52,136 bases of DNA from Paracoccaceae bacterium (GTDB taxonomy: Bacteria > Pseudomonadota > Alphaproteobacteria > Rhizobiales > Stappiaceae). Below the pieces are notes generated by a model. That model searched no databases. It was not told where the DNA came from and saw only the letters and a program-made list of their open reading frames with translations. A program made the position numbers and the translations under genes. Positions within the stretch are counted from its first letter, which is position 1. Each line of letters starts with the position of its first letter. The stretch lies in the NCBI GenBank assembly GCA_013373445.1, contig JABXHV010000068.1:1-52136 (forward strand), in the 5' to 3' direction. Shown here piece by piece: positions 41,907 through 50,047 of this stretch.

Positions 41907-42755
41907 ATGCACGTAGTACACTTTTTAGTAGTAATTTTGTCAACAATTCTTTTTAAGGTTGTATTTTCACTTGCGCCCGCCGTAGCGCAAGAAACACAGC
42001 CCGTTATTCCCAATTTCTGGGACGCGCGCATCATTCCCGATCGCCCGGCGAGCTTTCCTGACAAGATCCAGTTTCTGGCAACCGACGGCTTTCCACCCTT
42101 TGTATTTAGGGATACCGAAGGTCGACTTACGGGCTTCAACGTCGACCTTTCGCGCGCCATTTGCATTGAGCTCGGAAGCGCCTGTTCGATCCGGATCAAA
42201 GAGTTCGATGCGCTGGTCCCGGCGATCATGGCCGATGAGGGAAATGCCATCATTTCGGGCCTGGCGACCAACAAAAAACTCAATGAAACACTCTATTTCA
42301 CGCCTGACTACCTGAAGCTGCCTGCCCGTTTTGTTGTCCGGCGGGCTGACGCCGAGACCTTTGATGAAAATGCGCTTTCGGACGTCACCATATCCGTTGA
42401 GGCGGGCTCGCGGCATGAAGCCTTTGCGCTGAAGTTCTGGCCCTCTGCTGCCATCCAGTCCTATACCACTTTGCAAGGCGCGCGAAACGCGGTGAAAACC
42501 GGCGCAGCACAGGCCCATTTCGGCGACGGGATGGCCCTGTCGTTCTGGTTGAACAGCACCCAACCTGACGATTGCTGTACGTTTGCTGGCGGTCCCTGGC
42601 TCGAGCCAGGGTATTTCGACAAAGGCCTGTCGATTGCAGTTCGAAAGACCGATGTCGAGATCGCCGATGCCCTTGAATATGCCTTGAGCGTTTTGGCGCA
42701 AAAAGGAACCTACCGCGAATTGTACCTTCGGTATTTTCCGATCAGTTTTTACTAA
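41907..42755 (+). CDS. Periplasmic solute-binding protein, family 3 (orphan)
   Basis: A 282-residue SBP_bac_3 protein. A signal peptide (HFLVVILSTILFKVVFSLAPAVA) is followed by a mature part with LATDGFPPFVFRDTEGRLTGFNVDLSRAICIELG, the classic start of amino-acid binding proteins. Later parts include SISVEAGSRHEAF-like and LALEYALSVLAQKGTYRELYLRYFP-type elements near the end. No ABC permease or ATPase is adjacent, so it is an orphan that may serve a distant transporter or a signalling role. It is divergent from the glycosyltransferase, with 63 bp between the preferred starts. An in-frame TTG at 41898 is an alternative start. Confidence 0.85.
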   Translation: MHVVHFLVVILSTILFKVVFSLAPAVAQETQPVIPNFWDARIIPDRPASFPDKIQFLATDGFPPFVFRDTEGRLTGFNVDLSRAICIELGSACSIRIKEFDALVPAIMADEGNAIISGLATNKKLNETLYFTPDYLKLPARFVVRRADAETFDENALSDVTISVEAGSRHEAFALKFWPSAAIQSYTTLQGARNAVKTGAAQAHFGDGMALSFWLNSTQPDDCCTFAGGPWLEPGYFDKGLSIAVRKTDVEIADALEYALSVLAQKGTYRELYLRYFPISFY

Positions 42756-42849
42756 GCGGTCGTTCAGCATCCAGAACGCCAACAGGTCTTTTCAAACCCA
42801 GTTTCTGCCGCAGACAATTGCGACACCTAAAAAGAGAGTCAAAGCACTC

Positions 42850-43497
42850 ATGACAGATCTCCTTTGGACCCATGCGGATGCCCCCAAAGCCACTTTGCTT
42901 CTTGCACATGGCGCGGGCACTGCGATGGACTCCACATTCATGGAAAAGATTGCAAACCATCTTGCCAGCAACGACGTATCAGTCGTCCGCTTCGAGTTTG
43001 CCTATATGGCGGGCCGTCGCACTGGCGGCTCCAAGCGTCCGCCACCAAAAGCTGAAAAGCTGATTGGCGAATTCCAAACTGCATTACAGGCAATATTGCA
43101 AACTTGCGAAGGTCCGGTCTTGATTGGCGGGAAATCAATGGGAGGTCGTGTCGCAGCGATGTTGGCAGGCGGCGCATCCTTGCCCGCACGTGCCAAAGGC
43201 GTGGTATGCCTGGGCTACCCTTTTCACAAAGTCAGCAAAGAAGTTACCGACTCCGATTGGCGTCTCGAACCACTCGAGGAAAGCAAACGGCCAGTGCTGA
43301 TCCTGCAAGGCGAGCGTGATCAGTTCGGCTCGCAGGCGGAGCTTGCGGGCATGTCGCTGCCAGAAACGGTAACGGTGTCTTATCTGGAAGATGGCAACCA
43401 CGACTTTGGACCGCGAGGACGTTCTCCAGCTACCCTTGATGGCAACATTGAAAACGCCGCCAAATTGATTGCAGAGTTTGCCGAAGGGCTTCAATAG
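42850..43497 (+). CDS. Alpha/beta-hydrolase family protein (KANL3/Tex30-like)
   Basis: A 215-residue hydrolase. The catalytic triad can be placed: nucleophile serine in GGKSMGGRVAAML, acid in LILQGERDQFG and histidine in YLEDGNHDFGPR. The N-terminus (KATLLLAHGAGTAMDSTFMEKIANHLA) carries the oxyanion-hole HGAG motif of this small family, which is widespread in proteobacteria but lacks an established substrate. The motif RTGGSKRPPP between strands is also typical. GAGAG precedes the ATG. Monocistronic; the gene converges on hslO with 35 bp between stops. Confidence 0.9.
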   Translation: MTDLLWTHADAPKATLLLAHGAGTAMDSTFMEKIANHLASNDVSVVRFEFAYMAGRRTGGSKRPPPKAEKLIGEFQTALQAILQTCEGPVLIGGKSMGGRVAAMLAGGASLPARAKGVVCLGYPFHKVSKEVTDSDWRLEPLEESKRPVLILQGERDQFGSQAELAGMSLPETVTVSYLEDGNHDFGPRGRSPATLDGNIENAAKLIAEFAEGLQ

Positions 43498-43532
43498 CCC
43501 CTCGGTGACTTCATTGTAGGTTGGCGACCTGA

Positions 43533-44510
43533 CTATGCAGCGTCAAACTCATATTTGGCGCTGCAGAACTCGCATGTCACAACGAGTTTGCCGTCGACTT
43601 CCATGTCTTGACGCTCTTCAGCACTAAAACCATCTACGATGGTTTCCACCTTTTCGCGCGAGCAACGACACTGATCCTTGATCGACTGCGGATCATACAG
43701 GCGCACACCGCGCTCATGGAAAAGACGGAACAGCAGATGCTCGACCGAAAGGTCCGGATCCGTCAACTCGTCATCCTTCACGGTCTCGACCAACGCCTTG
43801 GCTTCAAGCCAGGCGTCGTCTTCCTTGATCGCATGGACGTGGCTCTCATCAGGAGCATCGCCTGGATGAATATCGGCTTGTCGCATCCGCTCGGGTGCCT
43901 CTGGCAAAAACTGCACCAACACACCGCCAGCGGTCCAGCGGCGCGCAGGCTTGTCATCCGAAGAAGGCGTAAAGACTTCGCCCACGGCCAGCCGGACTTC
44001 TGTCGGGATCTGTTCGGAGCGCTCAAAGTATCGCCGAGCAACTTCTTCAAACGAAATACCATCAAGCTCTACAAGACCCTGGTAGCGCTGCATATGGGCG
44101 CCCTGGTCAATTGTCATCGCCAAATGACCTTTGCCCATCATGTCTGCGGGAGTTGTCCGTCCTTCAGCAACCTGTGTCGCAACACGATCAGCGTCGAAAG
44201 TTGCACATGCACGGATGCTGTCAGGGGAGACAAAATCAACCACAAGCATCGAGACTGGACCGTCTGACTGGGTTTGCAGCGTGAAGCGCCCCTGAAACTT
44301 CAGGGACGTTCCGAGCAATCCGGTCAGAACAATCGCCTCACCCAAAAGGCGTGCAACAGGTTCTGGATACTCGTGCCGATCCAGGATCGCATTCAACAGC
44401 GGATCGAGTGATACCACTCGCCCGCGCACATCGAGATTTTCAACTGCGAACGGTCTTACGGCGTCATCGCCCGCAGGCTCGACACCGTATTCTTTTAAAT
44501 CGAAAGCCAC
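43533..44510 (-). CDS. hslO: Redox-regulated chaperone Hsp33
   Basis: A 325-residue cytoplasmic holdase. The C-terminal zinc/redox switch is CRC-x29-CEFC (CxC and CxxC, followed by the end of the protein), which releases zinc and unfolds on oxidation. The N-terminal substrate-binding domain contains LGEAIVLTGLLGTSLKFQGRFTLQTQSDGPVSMLVVDF and GKGHLAMTIDQGAHMQRYQGLVEL. The frame starts with GTG (44508-44510). A TAAGGA overlapping the argF stop lies nine bases before it. The 12-bp gap shows it is the third gene of the argD-argF-hslO operon, a common order in alphaproteobacteria. Confidence 0.94.
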   Translation of the reverse strand: MAFDLKEYGVEPAGDDAVRPFAVENLDVRGRVVSLDPLLNAILDRHEYPEPVARLLGEAIVLTGLLGTSLKFQGRFTLQTQSDGPVSMLVVDFVSPDSIRACATFDADRVATQVAEGRTTPADMMGKGHLAMTIDQGAHMQRYQGLVELDGISFEEVARRYFERSEQIPTEVRLAVGEVFTPSSDDKPARRWTAGGVLVQFLPEAPERMRQADIHPGDAPDESHVHAIKEDDAWLEAKALVETVKDDELTDPDLSVEHLLFRLFHERGVRLYDPQSIKDQCRCSREKVETIVDGFSAEERQDMEVDGKLVVTCEFCSAKYEFDAA

Positions 44511-44522
44511 GCCTTCGTTTCC

Positions 44523-45452
44523 TTAAACTGCGCCGAAGCACCAGGCCAGGATGCCCTTTTGGGCATGCAGACGGTTCTCTGCTTCGTCAAAGACAACAGA
44601 ATTCGGGCCATCCATGATTTCAGAGGTAACTTCCTCGCCGCGGTGCGCAGGCAAGCAATGCATGAAGAGCGCATCGCTCTGTGCTTCCTGCATCAGGCGT
44701 TTGTTGACCTGATAAGGAGCCAGCAGATTATGTCTGTTTTCCGAGTCGTCATCACCCATGGAAACCCAGCAATCGGTGACAACCGCGCTGGTACCCTTTA
44801 CTGCCTCATATGGGTCGTCCGTCACGAAAATGGAAGCCCCGTCGGCGTTGGCAGCATCAATCCACTCTTGTGGTGGCGCCAACTCCTTGGGTGTCGCAAT
44901 CCGGATCTCAAAGTCAAAGCGCGGTGCTGCATGGATCCAGGAGGCCAGCATGTTGTTGGTGTCTCCTGTCCAGGCGATGGATTTGCCTGCCAATGAACCA
45001 CGATGCTCTTCGAAGGTCATCAGATCTGCCATCACCTGGCAAGGATGCGACTTCTTGGTCAAGCCGTTGATGACAGGAACAGTCGCATATTCTGCCAACT
45101 CGCAGACAGCTTCATGGTCCAGCATACGGATCATGATCGCATCGACAAAACGCGACAGGACACGGGCTGTATCCGGGATGGACTCGCCACGGCCGAGCTG
45201 CATTTCTGCACCGGTCAGCATCAAGGTTTCGCCGCCCAGCTCACGCATGCCGACATCGAAGGAAATGCGTGTACGGGTCGAAGGTTGTTCGAAAACCATC
45301 GCCAGCACCTTGCCGGCCAACAGGCCCTGACCGCGCTGAACACCATTCCGCTTTGCTTTGATATCCTTGGCAGAATCCAGGACATGACGAAGTTCTTCTG
45401 AGCTGCAGTCGCGCAGATCCAGGAAATTTCGAGAGATACTAGATCCGGTCAT
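44523..45452 (-). CDS. argF: Ornithine carbamoyltransferase
   Basis: A 309-residue arginine-biosynthesis enzyme joining ornithine and carbamoyl phosphate to citrulline. Carbamoyl-phosphate site STRTR at 58-62 ([15 protein letters not shown]), the HPCQ motif ([14 protein letters not shown]), the DxxxSMG-type ornithine loop ([11 protein letters not shown]) and [11 protein letters not shown] (about 265-275) are all present. The start codon overlaps the argD stop (ATGA at 45449-45452), so the two are coupled. The anabolic (ArgF) name is preferred because it sits beside argD. Confidence 0.96.
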   Translation of the reverse strand: MTGSSISRNFLDLRDCSSEELRHVLDSAKDIKAKRNGVQRGQGLLAGKVLAMVFEQPSTRTRISFDVGMRELGGETLMLTGAEMQLGRGESIPDTARVLSRFVDAIMIRMLDHEAVCELAEYATVPVINGLTKKSHPCQVMADLMTFEEHRGSLAGKSIAWTGDTNNMLASWIHAAPRFDFEIRIATPKELAPPQEWIDAANADGASIFVTDDPYEAVKGTSAVVTDCWVSMGDDDSENRHNLLAPYQVNKRLMQEAQSDALFMHCLPAHRGEEVTSEIMDGPNSVVFDEAENRLHAQKGILAWCFGAV

Positions 45453-46651
45453 CCTGCAGCTCCTTTTGACTTGTTATTCTCTTCAATCGAGACCAAGGCA
45501 GCCTCAAGGCGGCCGACAGCTTCGGAAATTTCGTCTTCTGTAATCGTAAGTGGCGGAATGATCCGCACCACATTGTCACCTGCAGGCACGACAAGAATTT
45601 CTGCATCGCGTGCGGCAGCAACCACATCGCCCGCCGGCACAACGCATTTCAGTCCCATCAGAAGCCCCTGACCGCGCACCTCACTAACGACATCAGCATG
45701 CGTGTCCACCAGGGCTGCCAGCTTTTGCTTGAAGCTCAGCGCCTTTTGCTGGACCTCTTCCAGGAAACCATCTGCCAAAATCACGTCCAGAACAGCATTG
45801 CCAACGGCCATCGCCAAAGGATTGCCGCCGAAAGTCGTGCCGTGGGTTCCTGGAACCATGCCTGCAGCAGCCTCTGCCGTTGCAAGGCAGGCGCCCATGG
45901 GGAACCCGCCGCCAATGCCCTTGGCAATCGCCATGATGTCCGGAGAAATGCCCGACCACTCGTGGGCAAACAGTTTGCCCGACCGGCCGACGCCTGTCTG
46001 AATTTCGTCGAAAATCAGCAGAATGCCTTCTTCATCACAGATCTTGCGCAGCGCGCGCAAATATTCAGGATCAATCGTGCGGATGCCGCCCTCGCCTTGA
46101 ACAGGCTCGATCGCAAGCGCCGCTGTTTGCGGACCAATGACTTTCTTGAGCGCTTCAAGATCACCAGCGGGGACCTGATCAAAACCTGGTGCCTTGGGAC
46201 CAAAGCCTTCCATATACTTTGCCTGACCGCCAGCTGCGATTGTTGCAATCGTCCGACCATGGAAAGCGCCTTCGAACGTTATGATATGGAAACGTTCCGG
46301 ATGTCCTTGGTCGTAATGATATCGGCGGGCGGTCTTAATAGCCGCTTCCATAGCCTCGGCACCGGAGTTGCTGAAGAACACCTTGTCGGCGAATGTCGCT
46401 TCGATCAACCGCTGGCCAAGACGCTCCTGGCCGGGGATCTGATGCAAATTGGACACGTGCCAAAGCTTGCCCGCCTGCTCTTGGAGAGCGGAGACGACAT
46501 GCGGGTGAGAATGGCCCACACTGTTCACAGCGATGCCGGAACCGCAATCGAGGAATCGTCGGCCGTCATTCGTCACCAGCCAGACACCTTCCCCGTGATC
46601 GAACGTAAGGTTCGACCGAGCGTATGTTCCAAACAGCGCTGACGCCGACAT
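45449..46651 (-). CDS. argD: Acetylornithine aminotransferase
   Basis: A 400-residue class III PLP aminotransferase converting N-acetylglutamate semialdehyde to N-acetylornithine. Visible motifs: [19 protein letters not shown], the PLP phosphate-binding [49 protein letters not shown] and the Schiff-base lysine in [15 protein letters not shown]. The sequence is also consistent with succinyldiaminopimelate transaminase (DapC), as usual for bacterial ArgD. First gene of the argD-argF-hslO operon; its leader holds a good -35 box and two hairpins. Confidence 0.94.
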   Translation of the reverse strand: MSASALFGTYARSNLTFDHGEGVWLVTNDGRRFLDCGSGIAVNSVGHSHPHVVSALQEQAGKLWHVSNLHQIPGQERLGQRLIEATFADKVFFSNSGAEAMEAAIKTARRYHYDQGHPERFHIITFEGAFHGRTIATIAAGGQAKYMEGFGPKAPGFDQVPAGDLEALKKVIGPQTAALAIEPVQGEGGIRTIDPEYLRALRKICDEEGILLIFDEIQTGVGRSGKLFAHEWSGISPDIMAIAKGIGGGFPMGACLATAEAAAGMVPGTHGTTFGGNPLAMAVGNAVLDVILADGFLEEVQQKALSFKQKLAALVDTHADVVSEVRGQGLLMGLKCVVPAGDVVAAARDAEILVVPAGDNVVRIIPPLTITEDEISEAVGRLEAALVSIEENNKSKGAAG

Positions 46652-46682
46652 CTCTATTTACTCCCGAGATTTCAAACAAAAG

Positions 46683-46712
46683 ACCCCGGCCGCTAGTCGG
46701 CGAAACCGGGGT
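46683..46712 (-). terminator. Terminator-like hairpin in the argD leader
   Basis: On the minus strand ACCCCGG (46712-46706) pairs with CCGGGGT (46689-46683), with an inner GCCG/CGGC helix, and is followed by CTTTTGTTTG. It lies between the candidate promoter and the argD start, so it would act as an attenuator. Confidence 0.5.
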
Positions 46713-46724
46713 TTAAACGAAAGA

Positions 46725-46745
46725 TGCCGCCCTTGTGAGGCGGCA
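46725..46745 (-). other. Upstream hairpin in the argD leader
   Basis: On the minus strand TGCCGCC pairs with GGCGGCA across a 7-nt loop. It precedes the terminator-like hairpin by 12 bases. Confidence 0.5.
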
Positions 46746-46763
46746 CGCTTCCTTACATAAAAG

Positions 46764-46794
46764 CTTATACACCGTTCCCCCCAAGGGGTGTCAA
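46764..46794 (-). promoter_or_regulatory. Candidate argD promoter
   Basis: On the minus strand a perfect -35 TTGACA (46794-46789) is followed by GTATAA or TATAAG (46770-46764) at 18-19 bp spacing. A CCCCTTGGGG palindrome lies in the spacer. The predicted transcript leader would be about 105 nt. Confidence 0.55.
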
Positions 46795-47002
46795 ATTATT
46801 TGAAATCCGGACCGCAGCCATAGCATTGACGCATCGACCGGCTTATCTGGGGAAAAGTAAAGTCATCCCCACCTGAGTCTCCGGGCAACCTTGCTAGGTC
46901 CTTTGAGCCTATTGTACGTTCGGGGCCAGCAGACACGATATCTCGTACTGCAAATCACTTTACGGCGCAAAATATGCCATAGCTGGCGCGTTCACACGCG
47001 CC

Positions 47003-47017
47003 TTAATACATAGTTAA
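47003..47017 (+). promoter_or_regulatory. Perfect CtrA-type box upstream of gcrA
   Basis: TTAA (47003-47006)-TACATAG-TTAA (47014-47017) matches the CtrA consensus TTAA-N7-TTAA exactly, 42 bp before the gcrA ATG. A GANTC methylation site (GACTC, 47043-47047) lies between the box and the start. In Caulobacter CtrA represses gcrA. Confidence 0.6.
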
Positions 47018-47059
47018 TGCCATGTGGTGGCGGACCACAGACGACTCGAGGTGCGGCAA

Positions 47060-47623
47060 ATGAGTTGGACGAATGAACGAGTAGAGCTTCTTAAAAAGCT
47101 CTGGGCTGAAGGACACAGTGCGAGCCAGATCGCTGGCGAGCTTGGCGGGGTAACCCGCAACGCTGTTATTGGAAAGGTCCACCGTCTTGGTTTGTCAGGT
47201 CGTGCCAAGGCACCGTCTTCCTCACCCAAGCCGCGCCGTGCGCGTCCTAGCACGCCTTCCACAGCGAGCAGTCGAAGCAGTTCCGCAGCGCCAAAGTCTC
47301 AGGGTGCTACCGCACTCAAGATGGACGCCGCCCCTGCATCAAAGCCTCTTCCAGAAGAAGAGCCACTGGCAGAACTGATCCCGATTTCAGAACGTGCAAC
47401 GATTTTGACACTTACTGAGCGCACCTGTAAGTGGCCAATCGGCGATCCAAGCACCGACGACTTCTACTTCTGCGGTCGCACCTCGGATGCAGGTGTTCCT
47501 TATTGCGCGCACCACTGCAAGATCGCCTATCAACCTGTCAGCGACCGCCGCCGCGACCGCCGCATGACAGCCGCAAACCAACCAGTCGCACCGACGCCGC
47601 AGACTCAGTTCCAGGCGTCCTGA
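47060..47623 (+). CDS. gcrA: GcrA cell-cycle regulator
   Basis: A 187-residue transcription factor specific to alphaproteobacteria that binds sigma70-RNA polymerase and acts at CcrM-methylated GANTC promoters. The N-terminal DNA-binding domain is the diagnostic MSWTNERVELLKKLWAEGHSASQIAGELGG-VTRNAVIGKVHRLGLSGR. A Ser/Pro/Arg-rich linker follows. The C-terminal polymerase-interacting part contains CKWPIGDPSTDDFYFCGR...GVPYCAHHCKIAYQP. The ATG at 47060 has GAGGTG seven bases upstream. It is divergent from argD and followed by a strong terminator. A CtrA-type box and a GANTC site upstream suggest cell-cycle control as in Caulobacter. Confidence 0.95.
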   Translation: MSWTNERVELLKKLWAEGHSASQIAGELGGVTRNAVIGKVHRLGLSGRAKAPSSSPKPRRARPSTPSTASSRSSSAAPKSQGATALKMDAAPASKPLPEEEPLAELIPISERATILTLTERTCKWPIGDPSTDDFYFCGRTSDAGVPYCAHHCKIAYQPVSDRRRDRRMTAANQPVAPTPQTQFQAS

Positions 47624-47653
47624 GGTCTCTTCAAGAAGTCCGCACAATGCATC

Positions 47654-47680
47654 AAAAGCCCGCCTTCAGGCGGGCTTTTT
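47654..47680 (+). terminator. Intrinsic terminator of gcrA
   Basis: AAAAGCCCGCC (47654-47664) pairs with GGCGGGCTTTT (47669-47679) around a TTCA loop, with further T. Starts 30 bp after the stop. Confidence 0.92.
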
Positions 47681-47704
47681 GTGTTTGCGCTTTGATACAA
47701 AAAC

Positions 47705-47732
47705 AAGAGGCCCCAGGAACCTGGAGCCTCTT
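47705..47732 (-). terminator. Intrinsic terminator of the pst-phoB operon
   Basis: On the minus strand AAGAGGC-T-CCAGG pairs with CCTGG-G-GCCTCTT (one internal mismatch, 2-nt loop), followed by GTTTTTG. It lies 26 bp after the phoB stop, back-to-back with the gcrA terminator. Confidence 0.85.
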
Positions 47733-47758
47733 GAAAAGAAATCGCTTACTGAATTTCG

Positions 47759-48454
47759 TCAAACGCCATTGAACTGGTCGTTAAAGGCGTATCCCGCACC
47801 GCGTACCGTCCGGATCGGATCGCGCGCCTTACCCTTGTTGAGCGCCTTACGCAGACGTCCGACATGCACGTCCACTGTGCGTTCGTCGACGTAAACATCG
47901 TGCCCCCAAACGCCGTCCAAAAGCTGCTCGCGCGAGAAGACCCGCCCGGGCGCCGTCATCAAAAATTCCAGCAAGCGGAATTCTGTAGGCCCCAGGTGAA
48001 CTTCCTTGCTGTTGCGTCGGACACGGTGGGTCTCACGGTCCAGCTCAATGTCACCTGACTTCAGCAAGGTGGAAACAGCTTCCGGGTTCGACCGACGCAA
48101 TATGGCCCGCACGCGAGCCATGAGTTCTGGGACAGAAAATGGCTTTACGACATAGTCGTCGGCGCCAGTTGACAAGCCTCGTATACGCTCGGTTTCTTCA
48201 CCGCGCGCGGTCAACATGATGATCGGCAGCCGTTCTGTTGTTTCACGCAAACGCAAACGACGGCACAGCTCAATTCCAGATGTCCCCGGGAGCATCCAGT
48301 CGAGCAATAGGAGATCCGGCACGGATTCCCGCAAGCGGATTTCCGCGTCATCTCCACGCCCACAAACGTCAACCTCATATCCCTCTGCTTCAAGGTTATA
48401 CTTGAGCATCAAGCTAATCGGCTCTTCGTCCTCGACAATGAGCACTTTTGGCAT
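47759..48454 (-). CDS. phoB: Phosphate regulon response regulator PhoB
   Basis: A 231-residue OmpR-type regulator. Receiver: acidic pocket E8-D9-E10, phosphoacceptor D52 in LLLDWMLPG, threonine in LTARGEE and K104 in YVVKPF. The winged-helix domain includes LGPTEFRLLEFLMTAPGRVFSREQLLDGVWG and VDERTVDVHVGRLRKAL. Phosphorylated by PhoR under phosphate limitation it activates the pst and other Pho genes. It is the last gene visible in the pstCAB-phoU-phoB order; phoR is not adjacent on this side and may lie upstream of pstC, outside the window. Confidence 0.96.
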   Translation of the reverse strand: MPKVLIVEDEEPISLMLKYNLEAEGYEVDVCGRGDDAEIRLRESVPDLLLLDWMLPGTSGIELCRRLRLRETTERLPIIMLTARGEETERIRGLSTGADDYVVKPFSVPELMARVRAILRRSNPEAVSTLLKSGDIELDRETHRVRRNSKEVHLGPTEFRLLEFLMTAPGRVFSREQLLDGVWGHDVYVDERTVDVHVGRLRKALNKGKARDPIRTVRGAGYAFNDQFNGV

Positions 48455-48492
48455 TCTCGAACTCCAACAGCGATCCAGAACTCGCTTATTGC

Positions 48493-49203
48493 TTATTTCT
48501 TTTCAGTATCCTGGACACCGGTTTCGTCCATACGCGGACGATCATCGGTCAAACGGCCACCAGTCACCATGTAGAAGACGTTTTCGGCGATGTTGGTGGC
48601 ATGGTCCCCTATGCGCTCAATGTTCTTTGCACAGAACAACAAGTGGGCACACGGGGTGATATTGCGTGGATCTTCCATCATGTAGGTAAGCAGTTCGCGG
48701 AAGATCGAGGTGTAGATTGCATCCACTTCGGAGTCGCGATCACGCACAACCCGCGCAGCTTCTGCGTCGCGCCGTGTGTAGGCGTCCAGTACGTCTTTCA
48801 GCTGAGACAGGGCGAGTTCTGTCATGTGCTCAACGCCCAATGCCAGCTTTTGCGACTTCATGTCGCCATCGATGGCAATAACCCGTTTCGCAATGTTCTT
48901 GGCCATGTCGCCAACGCGTTCCAGATCGTTGGCAATGCGTCCAGCAGCCATGATTTCGCGCAAATCCTGACCCATAGGCTGGCGACGCGCGAGCACCTGG
49001 ACATTTTCCATTTCGATCTCAAGCAGCCACTCATCGAGCTTTGCATCGCTCTTGATCGTTTCCTGAGCCAGATCAAGGTCCTGCTTGATCAAAGCAGAAA
49101 CGGCATTGTTGACGATATTCTCGGCAAAACCGCCCATCTCAGCAATACGCCCGGCGATCGCAGTCAGTTCCTGGTCATAAGCCGTTACTGTATGTTCATT
49201 CAT
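48493..49203 (-). CDS. phoU: Phosphate signalling protein PhoU
   Basis: A 236-residue protein of two three-helix repeats. Repeat 1: LTAIAGRIAEMGGFAENIVNNAVSALIKQDLDLAQETIKSDAKLDEWLLEIE; repeat 2: MTELALSQLKDVLDAYTRRDAEAARVVRDRDSEVDAIYTSIFREL. The metal-cluster motifs D-x2-E/D-x5-E and RIxDHATNIAE (ERIGDHATNIAENVFYMVTG) are present. PhoU links PstB activity to the PhoR kinase and shuts the Pho regulon down when phosphate is plentiful. It follows pstB by 32 bp and precedes phoB by 38 bp, so it is in the same operon. Confidence 0.96.
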   Translation of the reverse strand: MNEHTVTAYDQELTAIAGRIAEMGGFAENIVNNAVSALIKQDLDLAQETIKSDAKLDEWLLEIEMENVQVLARRQPMGQDLREIMAAGRIANDLERVGDMAKNIAKRVIAIDGDMKSQKLALGVEHMTELALSQLKDVLDAYTRRDAEAARVVRDRDSEVDAIYTSIFRELLTYMMEDPRNITPCAHLLFCAKNIERIGDHATNIAENVFYMVTGGRLTDDRPRMDETGVQDTEKK

Positions 49204-49235
49204 CGGTTGATCCTTTCCAAACCCTGACGTCGCTC

Positions 49236-50033
49236 TTATCCGAAGCGTCCCGTAATGTAGTCTTGGGTCCGCTTGTCACGCGGGTTGGTGAAAATGTCGT
49301 CCGTGTCACCAACCTCAACAAGGTTGCCGAGGTGGAAGAAGGCGGTCTTTTGTGAAACACGAGCTGCCTGCTGCATGGAGTGTGTCACAATAACAATTGT
49401 GTAGTTGGCGCGGAGTTCGTCAATGAGCTCCTCAACCTTCGCAGTCGCAATCGGGTCGAGTGCAGAACAAGGCTCATCCATGAGGATGACTTCAGGGCTG
49501 ACCGCAATCGCGCGCGCAATGCACAAACGTTGCTGCTGCCCGCCAGAAAGACCTGTGCCTGGCTTATCGAGCCGGTCCTTTACCTCTTCCCACAAACCTG
49601 CCTTTTGCAGACTTGAAGCAACGACGTCGTCCAGTTCAGACTTCTTGCGAACCAGACCATGAATACGCGGTCCGTAAGCAACGTTGTCGTAAATCGACTT
49701 TGGAAACGGGTTCGGCTTTTGGAACACCATGCCGACTTTAGCCCGCAGCTGAACCGGGTCGACCTTGGCATCATAGATGTCTTCACCATCAATCGAGATC
49801 TTGCCATCAACGCGGCAAATATCAATCGTATCGTTCATGCGGTTCAAGGTCCGCAGGAATGTAGATTTACCGCAACCGGATGGACCGATGAATGCAGTTA
49901 CAGCCTGGGCCTCGATGTCTATGCTGACATCCTTGATTGCATGGGCATCGCCGTAGAAGACCTGCACGTTGTCGGCAGCAATCTTTGTCTTGCTCATTTC
50001 AGCACCTTCGAAAAATTTTGGCATCTGGGTCAT
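49236..50033 (-). CDS. pstB: Phosphate ABC transporter ATP-binding protein PstB
   Basis: A 265-residue ATPase. Walker [11 protein letters not shown]-loop [24 protein letters not shown] (the KPNPFPKSI motif is specific to PstB), signature LSGGQQQR, Walker [14 protein letters not shown], switch His in [13 protein letters not shown]. It energises high-affinity phosphate uptake. Three in-frame ATGs are possible (near 50054, 50033 and 49997). The one at 50033 gives the usual length; the one at 49997 has a good AAGG spacing too. It lies 14 bp after the pstA stop. Confidence 0.96.
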   Translation of the reverse strand: MTQMPKFFEGAEMSKTKIAADNVQVFYGDAHAIKDVSIDIEAQAVTAFIGPSGCGKSTFLRTLNRMNDTIDICRVDGKISIDGEDIYDAKVDPVQLRAKVGMVFQKPNPFPKSIYDNVAYGPRIHGLVRKKSELDDVVASSLQKAGLWEEVKDRLDKPGTGLSGGQQQRLCIARAIAVSPEVILMDEPCSALDPIATAKVEELIDELRANYTIVIVTHSMQQAARVSQKTAFFHLGNLVEVGDTDDIFTNPRDKRTQDYITGRFG

Positions 50034-50047
50034 TGGTGTTTGGTCCC

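Noticed and set aside
43608-44267. Plus-strand frame of about 219 codons
   Set aside because: Antisense to hslO; no recognisable motif.
45698-46642. Open frame of about 314 codons on the plus strand
   Set aside because: It lies entirely antisense to argD, whose motifs are clear; the translation has no family features. A high-G+C shadow frame.
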